Part shown: one piece after another, positions 1-7,497 of the stretch | How positions within the stretch are numbered: position 1 is the first letter of the stretch | Layout of the letters: the number at the start of each line of letters is the position of its first letter | DNA from: an uncultured Blautia sp. | Lineage (GTDB): Bacteria > Bacillota > Clostridia > Lachnospirales > Lachnospiraceae | DNA length: 11,749 nt | NCBI GenBank assembly: GCA_934409175.1 | Contig: CAKRVX010000063.1 | Span: 1-11,749 of the forward strand | Direction of reading: 5' to 3' | The notes under the pieces: generated by a model | The model's database searches: none | What the model was told of the DNA's origin: nothing | Seen by the model: only the letters and a program-made list of their open reading frames with translations | Made by a program: the position numbers and the translations under genes

Positions 1-58
1 TTAAGTGGTTAATTATGGTAATCCTTTTATTTGTTAAAGAATCATCAACCTGTATTGT

Positions 59-87
59 ATTGTACATAATTCCAAACAAAAATTCAA
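59..87 (-). promoter_or_regulatory. Candidate divergent promoter reading off the left edge
   Basis: On the minus strand a TTGAAT -35 box (82-87) is followed after 17 bases by a TACAAT -10 box (59-64). This is a good sigma-A-like match that would fire leftward, out of the window. No coding start for it can be seen in the remaining 58 bases. The region is AT-rich, so a chance match is possible. Confidence 0.4.
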
Positions 88-137
88 GACCATTTTATAA
101 AAAACAGATAAAAAATACGTAAAAGTTTTAAATAATG

Positions 138-146
138 TGCTATACT
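138..146 (+). promoter_or_regulatory. Extended -10 promoter element of the PHP-family gene
   Basis: TATACT at 141-146 is preceded by TG at 138-139, giving a TGnTATACT extended -10. No good -35 box lies 17 bases upstream, which is tolerable for extended -10 promoters. It would start transcription about 25 bases before the start codon at 177, with the GGAGG ribosome binding site (166-170) just inside the transcript. Confidence 0.45.
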
Positions 147-176
147 TGAGCATATTATGATATATGGAGGTATCTT

Positions 177-995
177 ATGAACAGATGTATCTTATGGGAT
201 TGCCATATGCACTCCTCTTTTTCAGCAGATTCCGACACTCCTATGGAAAGTATGATACAACAGGCAATAAATCTCGGACTTCAGGGTATTACTTTTACGG
301 AACATCTGGACCCAGATTACCCGAAAATTCCTGACGGTCTGGATTTTTCACTTGACATTCCTTATTATAAGGAAACACTTTTCAAACTACGGGATATCTA
401 TAAAAATCAGATACAGATAAACTGGGGTATAGAACTTGGCCTGCAAATGCACCTTGAAACTTATTTTCATAATCTTATTTCAGAAACTCCCTTTGACTTT
501 GCCATAGGTTCTTCCCATCTGGTCCATGGATTTGATCCTTATTACCCGGATTTTTTCAAGAACCGTAAAGAATCCCTATGTTATATGGAATATTTTGAAT
601 CTATTCTGGAAAACATTTCCTGCTTTAATGATTTTGATGTTTATGGTCATATTGATTATATTGTACGATACGGTCCTAATAAAAACCGAGAGTATTCTTA
701 TGGACGTTATCAGGATATTCTGGATGAAATTCTCAAAAAACTTATTTCCATGGGAAAAGGTATCGAACTGAATACCGGCGGATATCATTACGGTCTTGGT
801 GAACCCAATCCCTGCACTGCCGTTATCCGCAGATACAGAGAATTGGGCGGAGAAATCATCACTGTAGGAGCAGATGCTCATACTCCGGATAAAATAGCCT
901 ATGCCTTTGACAAGGCAGAAGCGGTCCTCAGAAACTGTGGTTTTCGTTATTACACAGTATTTAAAAACCATAAACCAGAGTTTCTTCCCATTTAA
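177..995 (+). CDS. PHP-domain phosphoesterase, histidinol-phosphatase (HisJ) type
   Basis: This is a 272-residue soluble protein of the PHP family, which uses a multinuclear metal centre to hydrolyse phosphoesters. The closest type is HisJ, which converts histidinol phosphate to histidinol. Visible metal-site motifs are DCHMHS (His10, His12), TEH (Glu42, His43), Glu86 in GIELGL, SSH (His114), YGHID (His158) and GADAH (Asp233, His235), in the usual family order. The length fits HisJ (about 260-280 residues). The start is supported by GGAGG six bases upstream. No other histidine-biosynthesis gene is visible and the gene stands alone, so the substrate is not fixed by context. In Clostridia many isolated members of this family are named histidinol-phosphatase by homology only. 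Fold and metal centre are secure; substrate is inferred. Confidence 0.85.
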   Translation: MNRCILWDCHMHSSFSADSDTPMESMIQQAINLGLQGITFTEHLDPDYPKIPDGLDFSLDIPYYKETLFKLRDIYKNQIQINWGIELGLQMHLETYFHNLISETPFDFAIGSSHLVHGFDPYYPDFFKNRKESLCYMEYFESILENISCFNDFDVYGHIDYIVRYGPNKNREYSYGRYQDILDEILKKLISMGKGIELNTGGYHYGLGEPNPCTAVIRRYRELGGEIITVGADAHTPDKIAYAFDKAEAVLRNCGFRYYTVFKNHKPEFLPI

Positions 996-1030
996 CAAAC
1001 ATCATCATCTGAACACGCCTATCCATAGCA

Positions 1031-1072
1031 AAAGGGAGCAAGTCCTTCAAATTCAATGGACTTGCTCCCTTT
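1031..1072. terminator. Bidirectional terminator between the convergent PHP and P-type ATPase genes
   Basis: A perfect 15-bp stem pairs 1031-1045 with 1058-1072 around a 12-base loop, and starts with AAA and ends with TTT, so both directions end in U-rich RNA. It lies 35 bases after the PHP stop and about 60 bases past the ATPase stop on the other strand, so it can serve both genes. Confidence 0.85.
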
Positions 1073-1134
1073 ATATACATTTTAACAAACACGTTCTCCT
1101 GCCAAATCTCCCTCAGGCAGAACTTTTTCTCATA

Positions 1135-3651
1135 TCATTTCTGAACTCTTCGCAGAAACTTTCCCAAAAATCCTGTTTCCTTTTCATCTTTGTCCAATGA
1201 TCTCTCATATCCTTTACGAATCCAGCCTGTAATGGCATCAATCACTACCGGAGAAAATGTCATCAGAAGAAAGACCAGAATAATCATTCCAAATTCCAGA
1301 GATCTTAAAGTCAACAGTTTCTGAAGAATCACCGCACCTCCGAAAAACACAAACTGCATTCCATAAATAATAACTTTTCTGTAAGTATTCAACGGAGAAT
1401 ATACTGTCCGAAGAGCAGACATATAATTCCACCCTGTTACCAGCACACATGCTGTATTCAGCATTGTATTCGAATGATAAACATCCTGGCATATCAGCAT
1501 AATGGTAAAGACACAGCCTGTAATTGTTACTGCAGCCGGAAATGCATTCATAAATACATGTCTCAGAAATGTATGATCAATTTTAGTATAATTATTTTCC
1601 TGTGTAAGAAGGAATGTTGGTATTCCCACAGCGCAGGCACTGATCAGTGACATCTGGATTGGTTCAAAAGGATACGCTTCACCAAAAAATATAGTGATCA
1701 GTGACAACAGTACGGAAAAAATAGTTTTTATCAAAAACATAGATGCTGCACTTCGAATATTATTTACCACACGGCGTCCCTGATTTACAATATGAGGCAT
1801 TGCCGCAAAATTGGAGTCCAGCAGAACCACATTTGCAATATTTTTCGCCGCATCACTGCCTTCTGCCATAGCAATACTGCAATCAGCCTCCTTCAGCGCC
1901 AGTACATCGTTTACGCCATCCCCTGTCATTGCCACTGTATGTTTCTGAGACTGCAGAGCCTGTACCATTTCTTTTTTCTGCTGAGGCGTCACACGTCCAA
2001 ATACACTGCATTCTGCTACTGCACGCTGCATTTCTTCAGGTGTAGTAATTGTCGTGGCATCAATATAATGATCTGCATTCTTCAGTCCCGCTTTTTGGGC
2101 AATAGCTGCTACTGTGACCGGATCATCTCCGGAAATCACCTTAATGTCAACCCCCTGACTGTCAAAAAATGCCAATGTATCCGGTGCTTCCGGACGTATT
2201 ACATCTGTAAGCAGAAATAGCGCCACCGGCACCAGCCCTTCCGGACGCTGTGTTCCTTCCGTCTCCTGATCACTGTGTGCCAGCACCAGAATACGAAAAC
2301 CTTTTTCAGCATAACTGCCACACATGGATGTTAACTGCTCGTTTCCTTCCGGAAAAAGGAACTGAGCTGCTCCCATCAAATAGGTACCTTTTTCTTCAAA
2401 AACAGCACCACTATATTTTCTGTCTGAAGAAAACGGAATCGCATGAATGAGTTTCAGATCGTTTCTGACTGTAAATCTGTCTCGCAATGCATCTGCCGTG
2501 GCATTCTCATCATGAAGAACTGCCATGAGATTTCCCATAATATGTTCAATCTCATGTAATGCATTCTGATCTGCCGTCGAAATCATTTCTTTACTCTCTT
2601 CCAGAACATCAGTCCGTACATCTTCACTGTCCTCTGTACAGACGGATTTCTCCGAAGAATTCCCGCTCTGTTCTTCAGTCATGAGCATTGCCTCACCGTC
2701 TGATTTTATTCCTTCTTTATATAGCTTTACACTATCTACACACATCGTACCTTCAGTGATCGTACCGGTTTTATCCAGACAAAGAGTATCTACTCTTGCC
2801 AGAGTTTCTATACAATACAATTCCTGTACCAAAGTTTTCTTTGTGGCAAGAACCATCGATCCTATCGTCAAAGCTACACTGGTAAGAAGTACAAGTCCTT
2901 CCGGAATCATTCCCAGAACTGCCGCTACCATATTTACTACAGAATCTTTTAGACTGTCACCCACTATTACATACTGTTTATAAAAGAGCATCGCACCCAA
3001 AGGCACAATAATAATACTGATTACTTTCAGGATTGCATTCAACGAATTTCTTAATTCTGAATTATGGCGTTTAAATTCTTTCGCTTCACTTGTGATCTGA
3101 GATGCATAATTATCTTTACCTACATGTATGACCTGGCAACATGCTTCTCCAGATGTGACAAAACTTCCTGAAAAAAGCTTGTCTCCTGAATTTTTTGCCA
3201 GATTATCAGCTTCTCCTGTCAGTAAAGATTCATTTACCTCTACTGCCCCTTCCAATATCTTTACATCTGCCGGAACCTGGTCACCTGTTTTCAAAAAAAT
3301 AAGATCGTCTATTACCAGTTTTTCCGTGGAAATACTCCATTTTTTTCCCTCACGCAATACTACGGTCTTGCTCTCAGTAAGAATCGCCAGTTTATCTATA
3401 GTTTTCTTCGCTCGCACTTCCTGTATGATTCCGATCACCGTATTGATCAGAATGATTCCCATAAACATAGAGTTCTTATATGACCCTACAAAAAGTACCA
3501 GAACCAGTAAAACCAGATTCAGAAAATTGAAAAAAGTAAGCGTATTCTCTCTGATGATTTGTTTATATGTTCTGGTATTGGGATTTTCATTGGCATTAAT
3601 TTTACCTTCTGCGATTCTCTCCTGTACCTGTTCGTTTGTAAGTCCTGTCAT
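1135..3651 (-). CDS. Exp7/CtpE-like cation-translocating P-type ATPase
   Basis: An 838-residue membrane pump of the P-type ATPase superfamily, which couples ATP hydrolysis through an aspartyl phosphate to cation movement. Seen in order: paired N-terminal membrane segments (about 37-76), actuator motif TGEA (145-148), membrane motif PEGL (250-253), phosphorylation site DKTGT with Asp293, an ATP-binding domain, hinge motif TGDGVND (576-582), and about six C-terminal membrane segments (about 635-810). It has no N-terminal heavy-metal CxxC domain. The TGEAD and PEGL signature and overall layout resemble the Streptococcus pneumoniae Exp7 and mycobacterial CtpE group; CtpE has been linked to calcium uptake, so calcium is plausible but not shown. 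An unusual Ser/Glu/Asp-rich segment (about 312-360) follows the DKTGT site. GGAGG lies five bases before the start. It follows iscU on the same strand after 146 bases that contain a terminator hairpin. Confidence 0.9.
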   Translation of the reverse strand: MTGLTNEQVQERIAEGKINANENPNTRTYKQIIRENTLTFFNFLNLVLLVLVLFVGSYKNSMFMGIILINTVIGIIQEVRAKKTIDKLAILTESKTVVLREGKKWSISTEKLVIDDLIFLKTGDQVPADVKILEGAVEVNESLLTGEADNLAKNSGDKLFSGSFVTSGEACCQVIHVGKDNYASQITSEAKEFKRHNSELRNSLNAILKVISIIIVPLGAMLFYKQYVIVGDSLKDSVVNMVAAVLGMIPEGLVLLTSVALTIGSMVLATKKTLVQELYCIETLARVDTLCLDKTGTITEGTMCVDSVKLYKEGIKSDGEAMLMTEEQSGNSSEKSVCTEDSEDVRTDVLEESKEMISTADQNALHEIEHIMGNLMAVLHDENATADALRDRFTVRNDLKLIHAIPFSSDRKYSGAVFEEKGTYLMGAAQFLFPEGNEQLTSMCGSYAEKGFRILVLAHSDQETEGTQRPEGLVPVALFLLTDVIRPEAPDTLAFFDSQGVDIKVISGDDPVTVAAIAQKAGLKNADHYIDATTITTPEEMQRAVAECSVFGRVTPQQKKEMVQALQSQKHTVAMTGDGVNDVLALKEADCSIAMAEGSDAAKNIANVVLLDSNFAAMPHIVNQGRRVVNNIRSAASMFLIKTIFSVLLSLITIFFGEAYPFEPIQMSLISACAVGIPTFLLTQENNYTKIDHTFLRHVFMNAFPAAVTITGCVFTIMLICQDVYHSNTMLNTACVLVTGWNYMSALRTVYSPLNTYRKVIIYGMQFVFFGGAVILQKLLTLRSLEFGMIILVFLLMTFSPVVIDAITGWIRKGYERSLDKDEKETGFLGKFLRRVQK

Positions 3652-3690
3652 TATTACCTCCAGTGGAAAATATCAGCATTTTCTTTATAT

Positions 3691-3722
3691 TAATAAAAGG
3701 CAGATGATGACTATCACCCGCC
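3691..3722 (-). terminator. Terminator (or attenuator) between iscU and the P-type ATPase gene
   Basis: On the minus strand a 10-bp stem (3722-3713 with 3708-3699, two G-U pairs) closes an AGUC tetraloop and is followed directly by UUUUAUU (3698-3692). It lies 75 bases past the iscU stop, the expected place for the end of the isc transcript. Only about 40 bases separate the U tract from the ATPase start codon. It could therefore also act as a leader attenuator if the ATPase transcript starts upstream of it. Confidence 0.65.
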
Positions 3723-3797
3723 CTCTTTACTTAATATAACGATTATGATTCCGTTTGGGATTCAGGACTGCTGAAGAAATATTAAAATTTTATACAA

Positions 3798-4247
3798 TTA
3801 ATATTCTTCCTCTTCAGCCTCTTCTCCTTCATGGATATCAGACTTCGGTTTCTTAAGACCTTCAATCTCAATGTGATGTTTTTGTGCATAATCCCACAAA
3901 GCAGCATGGATTGCTTCCTCTGCAAGAAGTGAACAGTGAACCTTTACAGGCGGAAGTCCATCCAGAGCTTCCATGACTGCTTTATTTGTTACCTGCATCG
4001 CTTCTTCGATTGTTTTACCTTTTACCATTTCTGTAGCCATACTGCTTGTCGCAACTGCTGCACCACAGCCAAATGTTTTGAATTTGCAGTCTTTAATAAT
4101 ATGTGTATCATCATCAATATCAAGGAAAATTCTCATGATATCTCCGCATTTTGCATTACCTACTGTACCTACACCGCTTGCGTCCTCTATTTCCCCAACA
4201 TTACGTGGATGCTGGAAATGATCCATTACTTTTTCACTATAAGCCAT
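3798..4247 (-). CDS. iscU: IscU/NifU-type iron-sulfur cluster scaffold protein
   Basis: A 149-residue scaffold on which Fe-S clusters are built from iron and IscS-derived sulfur before transfer to target proteins. The three cluster ligands are all present: Cys34 (KCGD), Cys61 (FGCGA) and Cys105 (VHCS), with Asp36 beside the first, the residue whose mutation stabilises clusters in other IscU proteins. LPPVK at 98-102 matches the motif that Hsc70-type HscA recognises in other bacteria, although no hscA or hscB is visible here. The short C-terminal tail (about 130-149) is acidic, ending in a run of glutamates, and goes beyond the core fold; this resembles the clostridial NifU type. It lacks the insert and zinc-site arrangement expected of SufU. 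AGGAGG (4255-4260) sets the start. It follows iscS by 35 bases, so the two are almost certainly co-transcribed and translated together. Confidence 0.95.
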   Translation of the reverse strand: MAYSEKVMDHFQHPRNVGEIEDASGVGTVGNAKCGDIMRIFLDIDDDTHIIKDCKFKTFGCGAAVATSSMATEMVKGKTIEEAMQVTNKAVMEALDGLPPVKVHCSLLAEEAIHAALWDYAQKHHIEIEGLKKPKSDIHEGEEAEEEEY

Positions 4248-4282
4248 TGTTTTTCCTCCTGACAGGTACTTTTCACCTTATA

Positions 4283-5467
4283 TTATTTCTGTTTTTTCAT
4301 AAAGTCTTCATATAATGGAGACATGCTTCTTAAATGTGCTACAATCTCTTTCAATCTGTCTACTGTAAAATCTACATCTTCCATAGTTGTCTCTTCACTG
4401 AGGGTCATACGCAGAGAACCATGAGCAATTTCATGCGGCAGACCGATTGCCAGCAGTACGTGAGACGGGTCAAGAGAACCGGAAGTACATGCAGAACCAC
4501 TGGATGCACAAATTCCATAATTATCAAGCATAAGAAGAAGGGACTCACCTTCTACGAACTGAAAGCTTACATTTACATTGTTCGGAAGTCTCTTAATTCT
4601 GTCACCGTTTACTTTTACATATGGAATCTCTTTCTCAATCCTATCAATCAGGTGATCTCTGATCACGATTTCTTTTTCTGTACGTTCTTTCATTGAGGCA
4701 TTGGCACGTGCTGCTGCTGCACCGTATCCTACGATTCCCGGAACATTTTCTGTTCCTGCACGACGTTTACGTTCCTGAGCACCTCCGTGTACGAAAGAAC
4801 GAATCTTAACACCTTTACGGATATAAAGGAAACCAATTCCCTTCGGTCCGTTGATCTTATGTCCGCTGGAGCTTAACATGTCAATGTTACACTCATCTAC
4901 ATTGATCGGAACCTGGCAGAATGCCTGAACTGCATCTGTGTGGAAAAGAATTCCATGTTCTTTTGCAATACGTCCAATTTCCTTAATCGGCTGTATAGAA
5001 CCAATTTCGTTATTTGCAAACATAACAGAAATCAGGATAGTCTCCGGTGTAATAGCTTTTTCCAGTTCATCCAGTTTCACGATGCCGTTTTCATCCACAT
5101 CTACATATGTGATCTTTGCACCACGCTCTTTTTCCAGATATTCACAAGTATGAAGAATTGCATGATGCTCAATCTTTGTAGTAATAATATGGTTGCCTTT
5201 GGATTTATATGCTTCAAAAGCTGCTTTTAAAGCCCAGTTATCGGACTCTGAACCACCTGCTGTAAAATAGATTTCTTCTTTCTTTGCTCCGAGAACTTCT
5301 GCAATCTGTTCTCTTCCCTTGGTAACTGCTTCTTTACTTCTGCCTGCAAAGTCATAGATACTGGATGGGTTGCCGTAGAATTCAGAAAAATACGGCAGCA
5401 TAGCCTGGACAACCTCCGGTGCTGTTTTAGTTGTCGCCGCATTGTCCAGATAAATCATTTTTCCCAT
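4283..5467 (-). CDS. iscS: Cysteine desulfurase (PLP enzyme, IscS/NifS type)
   Basis: A 394-residue cytosolic PLP enzyme that removes sulfur from L-cysteine, leaving alanine, and carries it as a persulfide for Fe-S cluster and thio-cofactor synthesis. Key sites: the N-terminal YLDNAATT motif, the PLP-stacking His of EHHA (100-103), Asp178 of HTDAVQ, the Schiff-base lysine Lys204 in SGHK, and the persulfide cysteine Cys327 in SSGSACTSG. The SSGSACTSG loop is the long, mobile loop of the IscS/NifS class I enzymes, not the SufS type. Length is close to the E. coli enzyme. Translation start is set by AGGAGG (5476-5481), eight bases upstream; an in-frame ATG three codons later is less well placed. 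It lies 54 bases after iscR and 35 before iscU, forming one operon with them. Confidence 0.96.
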   Translation of the reverse strand: MGKMIYLDNAATTKTAPEVVQAMLPYFSEFYGNPSSIYDFAGRSKEAVTKGREQIAEVLGAKKEEIYFTAGGSESDNWALKAAFEAYKSKGNHIITTKIEHHAILHTCEYLEKERGAKITYVDVDENGIVKLDELEKAITPETILISVMFANNEIGSIQPIKEIGRIAKEHGILFHTDAVQAFCQVPINVDECNIDMLSSSGHKINGPKGIGFLYIRKGVKIRSFVHGGAQERKRRAGTENVPGIVGYGAAAARANASMKERTEKEIVIRDHLIDRIEKEIPYVKVNGDRIKRLPNNVNVSFQFVEGESLLLMLDNYGICASSGSACTSGSLDPSHVLLAIGLPHEIAHGSLRMTLSEETTMEDVDFTVDRLKEIVAHLRSMSPLYEDFMKKQK

Positions 5468-5521
5468 TTTTTTGTCCTCCTGTTATATTCTAAGTATGTC
5501 CGACGCAGATCACGCTTACTT

Positions 5522-5962
5522 TTATTTTCCAGATTTTTCTTCATGCACTCTTCTGCTTTCTTCAATCAGCTGGCCAAGCATCAGAGTGTCAACAGCATCT
5601 GTTATACTGTCGTTTATTCTTTTCCAGACGATTTTTGCCACACAGACATCACTGCCATGGCAGGTTCCGTCATTTTCAATTCCGGGGCAGGCCGCCGCAT
5701 CCAGGCTGCCTTCCAGCACACGAAGAACATCTCCAACTGAAATTTCATCTGCCGGTTTTCCAAGCCGATATCCACCGTAGGCACCTCTGCTGCTCTTTAC
5801 AAGCCCAGCTTTTTTCAGCATGGCCATAAGCTGTTCCAGATAGCTTACAGAAATATCCTGCCTCTCTGCAATGCTCTGTAAAGATACCGCTTCATTCTCG
5901 CTGTTCAATCCCAGATCAATCAATGCCTTCAGCCCGTAACGTGCTCTTGTTGACAGTTTCAT
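5522..5962 (-). CDS. iscR: Rrf2-family Fe-S-sensing transcription regulator, IscR type
   Basis: A 146-residue DNA-binding protein of the Rrf2 family. The N-terminal winged helix-turn-helix (about 1-80) starts with the typical MKLSTRARYGLKAL, and the wing carries RGAYGGYRL. A cysteine cluster follows: Cys92, Cys101 and Cys107, spaced C-x8-C-x5-C, in the position where E. coli IscR holds its [2Fe-2S] cluster (C-x5-C-x5-C). This points to a cluster-sensing regulator rather than a cysteine-free relative such as CymR. It is the first gene of the iscR-iscS-iscU operon, which fits autoregulation by cluster status. GAGGTG lies five bases before the start codon. The promoter at 6011-6039 has an imperfect palindrome in its spacer. 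The family is clear; the ligand and target sites are inferred. Confidence 0.93.
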   Translation of the reverse strand: MKLSTRARYGLKALIDLGLNSENEAVSLQSIAERQDISVSYLEQLMAMLKKAGLVKSSRGAYGGYRLGKPADEISVGDVLRVLEGSLDAAACPGIENDGTCHGSDVCVAKIVWKRINDSITDAVDTLMLGQLIEESRRVHEEKSGK

Positions 5963-6010
5963 TTTCTCACCTCGTTTTAATTCCCAGTGTTTCCCTCGGA
6001 TTTCATGCTT

Positions 6011-6039
6011 ACTTTATCAGAAACTATTTGTTCTGTCAA
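6011..6039 (-). promoter_or_regulatory. Promoter of the iscR-iscS-iscU operon
   Basis: On the minus strand a perfect TTGACA -35 (6034-6039) is followed after exactly 17 bases by TAAAGT (6011-6016), itself preceded by TG as in an extended -10. It predicts a transcript starting about 45 bases before the iscR start codon. Confidence 0.85.
6018..6035. promoter_or_regulatory. Candidate operator palindrome inside the isc promoter
   Basis: CAGAA (6018-6022) and TTCTG (6031-6035) form an inverted repeat with an 8-base centre. It occupies the spacer between the -10 and -35 and touches the -35, so a bound dimer would block RNA polymerase. An autoregulating IscR is the obvious candidate binder, but the half-sites are short and I cannot match them to a proven IscR consensus. 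Confidence 0.35.
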
Positions 6040-6088
6040 GGCTGTTTTATGCATATATTGACAAAAAAGGTTAGAAGGTCATCAAATT

Positions 6089-7393
6089 ATGTCCCGAAAG
6101 CTTTTTATCCGTGGAACTTTACTGCTTACCTTTACAGGTCTGGCAAGCAGACTGATCGGGTTCTTCTACAGAATATTCCTTTCACACACAATTGGTGCAG
6201 AAGGACTTGGACTTTTTCAGCTTACCCTCCCTCTGCAGACTCTGATCCTGGCAATATGTGCTTCCGGAATTCAGACGGGAATTTCTCGCCTTACAGCCTC
6301 CCGCGAAGCCCTTGGACATCCTGAAAAAGCCGGGGATTACTTTCTGATCGGGACCTTATTTTCTGTATCTTTTTCCATGGTTCTTTCCTTATTTCTTTAC
6401 AGGCAGGCAGATTTCTGGGCTGTAAAAATATTGAAGGAGCCACGAACCTATGCGCTGATCCGTATTATTGCTTTAAGCATTCCTTTGAGTACACTCCACA
6501 CATGCATCAACAGTTATTACTTCGGCAGAAAAAAGGCCGGACTTCCCGCAGGAATACAATTACTGGAACAATTCTTCCGTGTCGGCGGATGTTATATTAT
6601 CTATCTTATCTGTATTTCAGAAAAACGTACTGTCACTCCTGTCATCGCAGCCGGTGGAAATCTGGCAGGAGAAATAGCCGCATCCACTGTCTCTTTCTTT
6701 TTTATCAGTATGCATTTTAAAGATATACATTATTCCTGTTTTGCCCCGAAAAGACCTTTATGCCTCCTAAAAGAGCTGTTTCAGATTTCTGTTCCACTTA
6801 CCATGAATAAAATTCTTCTCACAGTACTTGGAAGTATCGAAGTAATCCTCATTCCCAGCAGACTGCGTATGTCAGGATTAAACAGTGCAGAATCCCTGAG
6901 CATTTACGGTGTCTTTACAGGAATGGCATTGCCGCTGATACTTTTTCCTGCAACACTTACCAATTCCGCAGCAGTCATGCTCCTGCCCTCTGTTACTGAA
7001 TTACAGGCTCTTGGATATACCAAAAGAATCCAGTATGTAATCCGACAGATTTTCCGATACTGTGTGATATTGGGCGGAACATTTATGCTTTTTTTTCTGT
7101 TTTTCGGAGAATATATAGGAGAATTTCTTTTCCACAGTCATACTGCCGGAATTTATATACGCATCATGTCTTTTATTTGTCCCTTTCTTTACCTGAATAC
7201 AACTCTCACAAGTGTATTAAACGGACTTGGGAAATCAGGGATAAGCCTGATTCACAGTGCCATCAGCCTCTGCATACGAGTATCTTTTGTTTTTTTTGCC
7301 ATACCGGTATTAGGCATACGCGGTTACTTATATGGAATACTTTTCAGTGAATTGATTCTTAGTATATTACATATTTTTATCCTTATGAAGTAA
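6089..7393 (+). CDS. SpoVB-like MOP-superfamily lipid/oligosaccharide flippase
   Basis: A 434-residue polytopic membrane protein of the MATE/MOP flippase superfamily (SpoVB, MurJ, Wzx), which moves lipid-linked sugars across the cell membrane. The N-terminus, including GLASRLIGFFYR and the following IGAEGLGLFQL, is the recognisable SpoVB/polysaccharide-biosynthesis pattern. Hydrophobic segments recur along the whole length, about a dozen in my count. It is shorter than B. subtilis SpoVB (about 518 residues, usually 14 segments), although the reading frame is intact and shorter clostridial members are common. In Bacillus, SpoVB is needed for spore cortex; a cell-wall or capsule flippase role is equally possible here. 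The ribosome binding site AGAAGG (6073-6078) is modest. The gene diverges from iscR over 126 bases and lies 104 bases before the DAHP synthase gene; I saw no strong terminator between them. Confidence 0.8.
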   Translation: MSRKLFIRGTLLLTFTGLASRLIGFFYRIFLSHTIGAEGLGLFQLTLPLQTLILAICASGIQTGISRLTASREALGHPEKAGDYFLIGTLFSVSFSMVLSLFLYRQADFWAVKILKEPRTYALIRIIALSIPLSTLHTCINSYYFGRKKAGLPAGIQLLEQFFRVGGCYIIYLICISEKRTVTPVIAAGGNLAGEIAASTVSFFFISMHFKDIHYSCFAPKRPLCLLKELFQISVPLTMNKILLTVLGSIEVILIPSRLRMSGLNSAESLSIYGVFTGMALPLILFPATLTNSAAVMLLPSVTELQALGYTKRIQYVIRQIFRYCVILGGTFMLFFLFFGEYIGEFLFHSHTAGIYIRIMSFICPFLYLNTTLTSVLNGLGKSGISLIHSAISLCIRVSFVFFAIPVLGIRGYLYGILFSELILSILHIFILMK

Positions 7394-7422
7394 CTGGCAT
7401 TTCACCGAAAAAATTTTTCCTA

Positions 7423-7451
7423 TCGACATTCAGATAAGAATGGTTTATAAT
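7423..7451 (+). promoter_or_regulatory. Promoter of the DAHP synthase gene
   Basis: TCGACA (7423-7428, five of six matches to TTGACA) is followed after 17 bases by a perfect TATAAT (7446-7451). The predicted leader is about 40 bases and contains AAAGGAG (7483-7489) before the start at 7498. There is no room for a T-box or other leader attenuator. Confidence 0.85.
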
Positions 7452-7497
7452 TAACGGTTGAAATACAACGGAAAAAGGACATAAAGGAGATACAAAC

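Noticed and set aside
576..998. Long minus-strand reading frame opposite the PHP gene
   Set aside because: It is the antisense shadow of a clearly conserved gene, has no recognisable motif, and would run through the metal-site codons of the real protein.
3128..3739. Plus-strand 203-codon frame opposite the P-type ATPase start
   Set aside because: It lies antisense to the conserved membrane and actuator region of the ATPase and has low-complexity, Ser/Thr-rich composition typical of a shadow frame.
3742..3765. GATTCC and GGATTC near 3750 as a hairpin
   Set aside because: The two copies of GATTC run in the same direction, so they form a short direct repeat and not a stem.
6058..6063. TTGACA on the plus strand ahead of the SpoVB-like gene, as its -35 box
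   Set aside because: It lies only 25 bases before the start codon, so the matching -10 would fall on the ATG. CATATATT at 6052-6059 resembles a sigma-E -10, but I could not find a convincing -35 for it.
7401..7425. GAAAAAATTTTTC after the SpoVB-like gene as a terminator
   Set aside because: It is a short A/T-only inverted repeat with no loop and no GC stem, too weak to call; it also abuts the next promoter.
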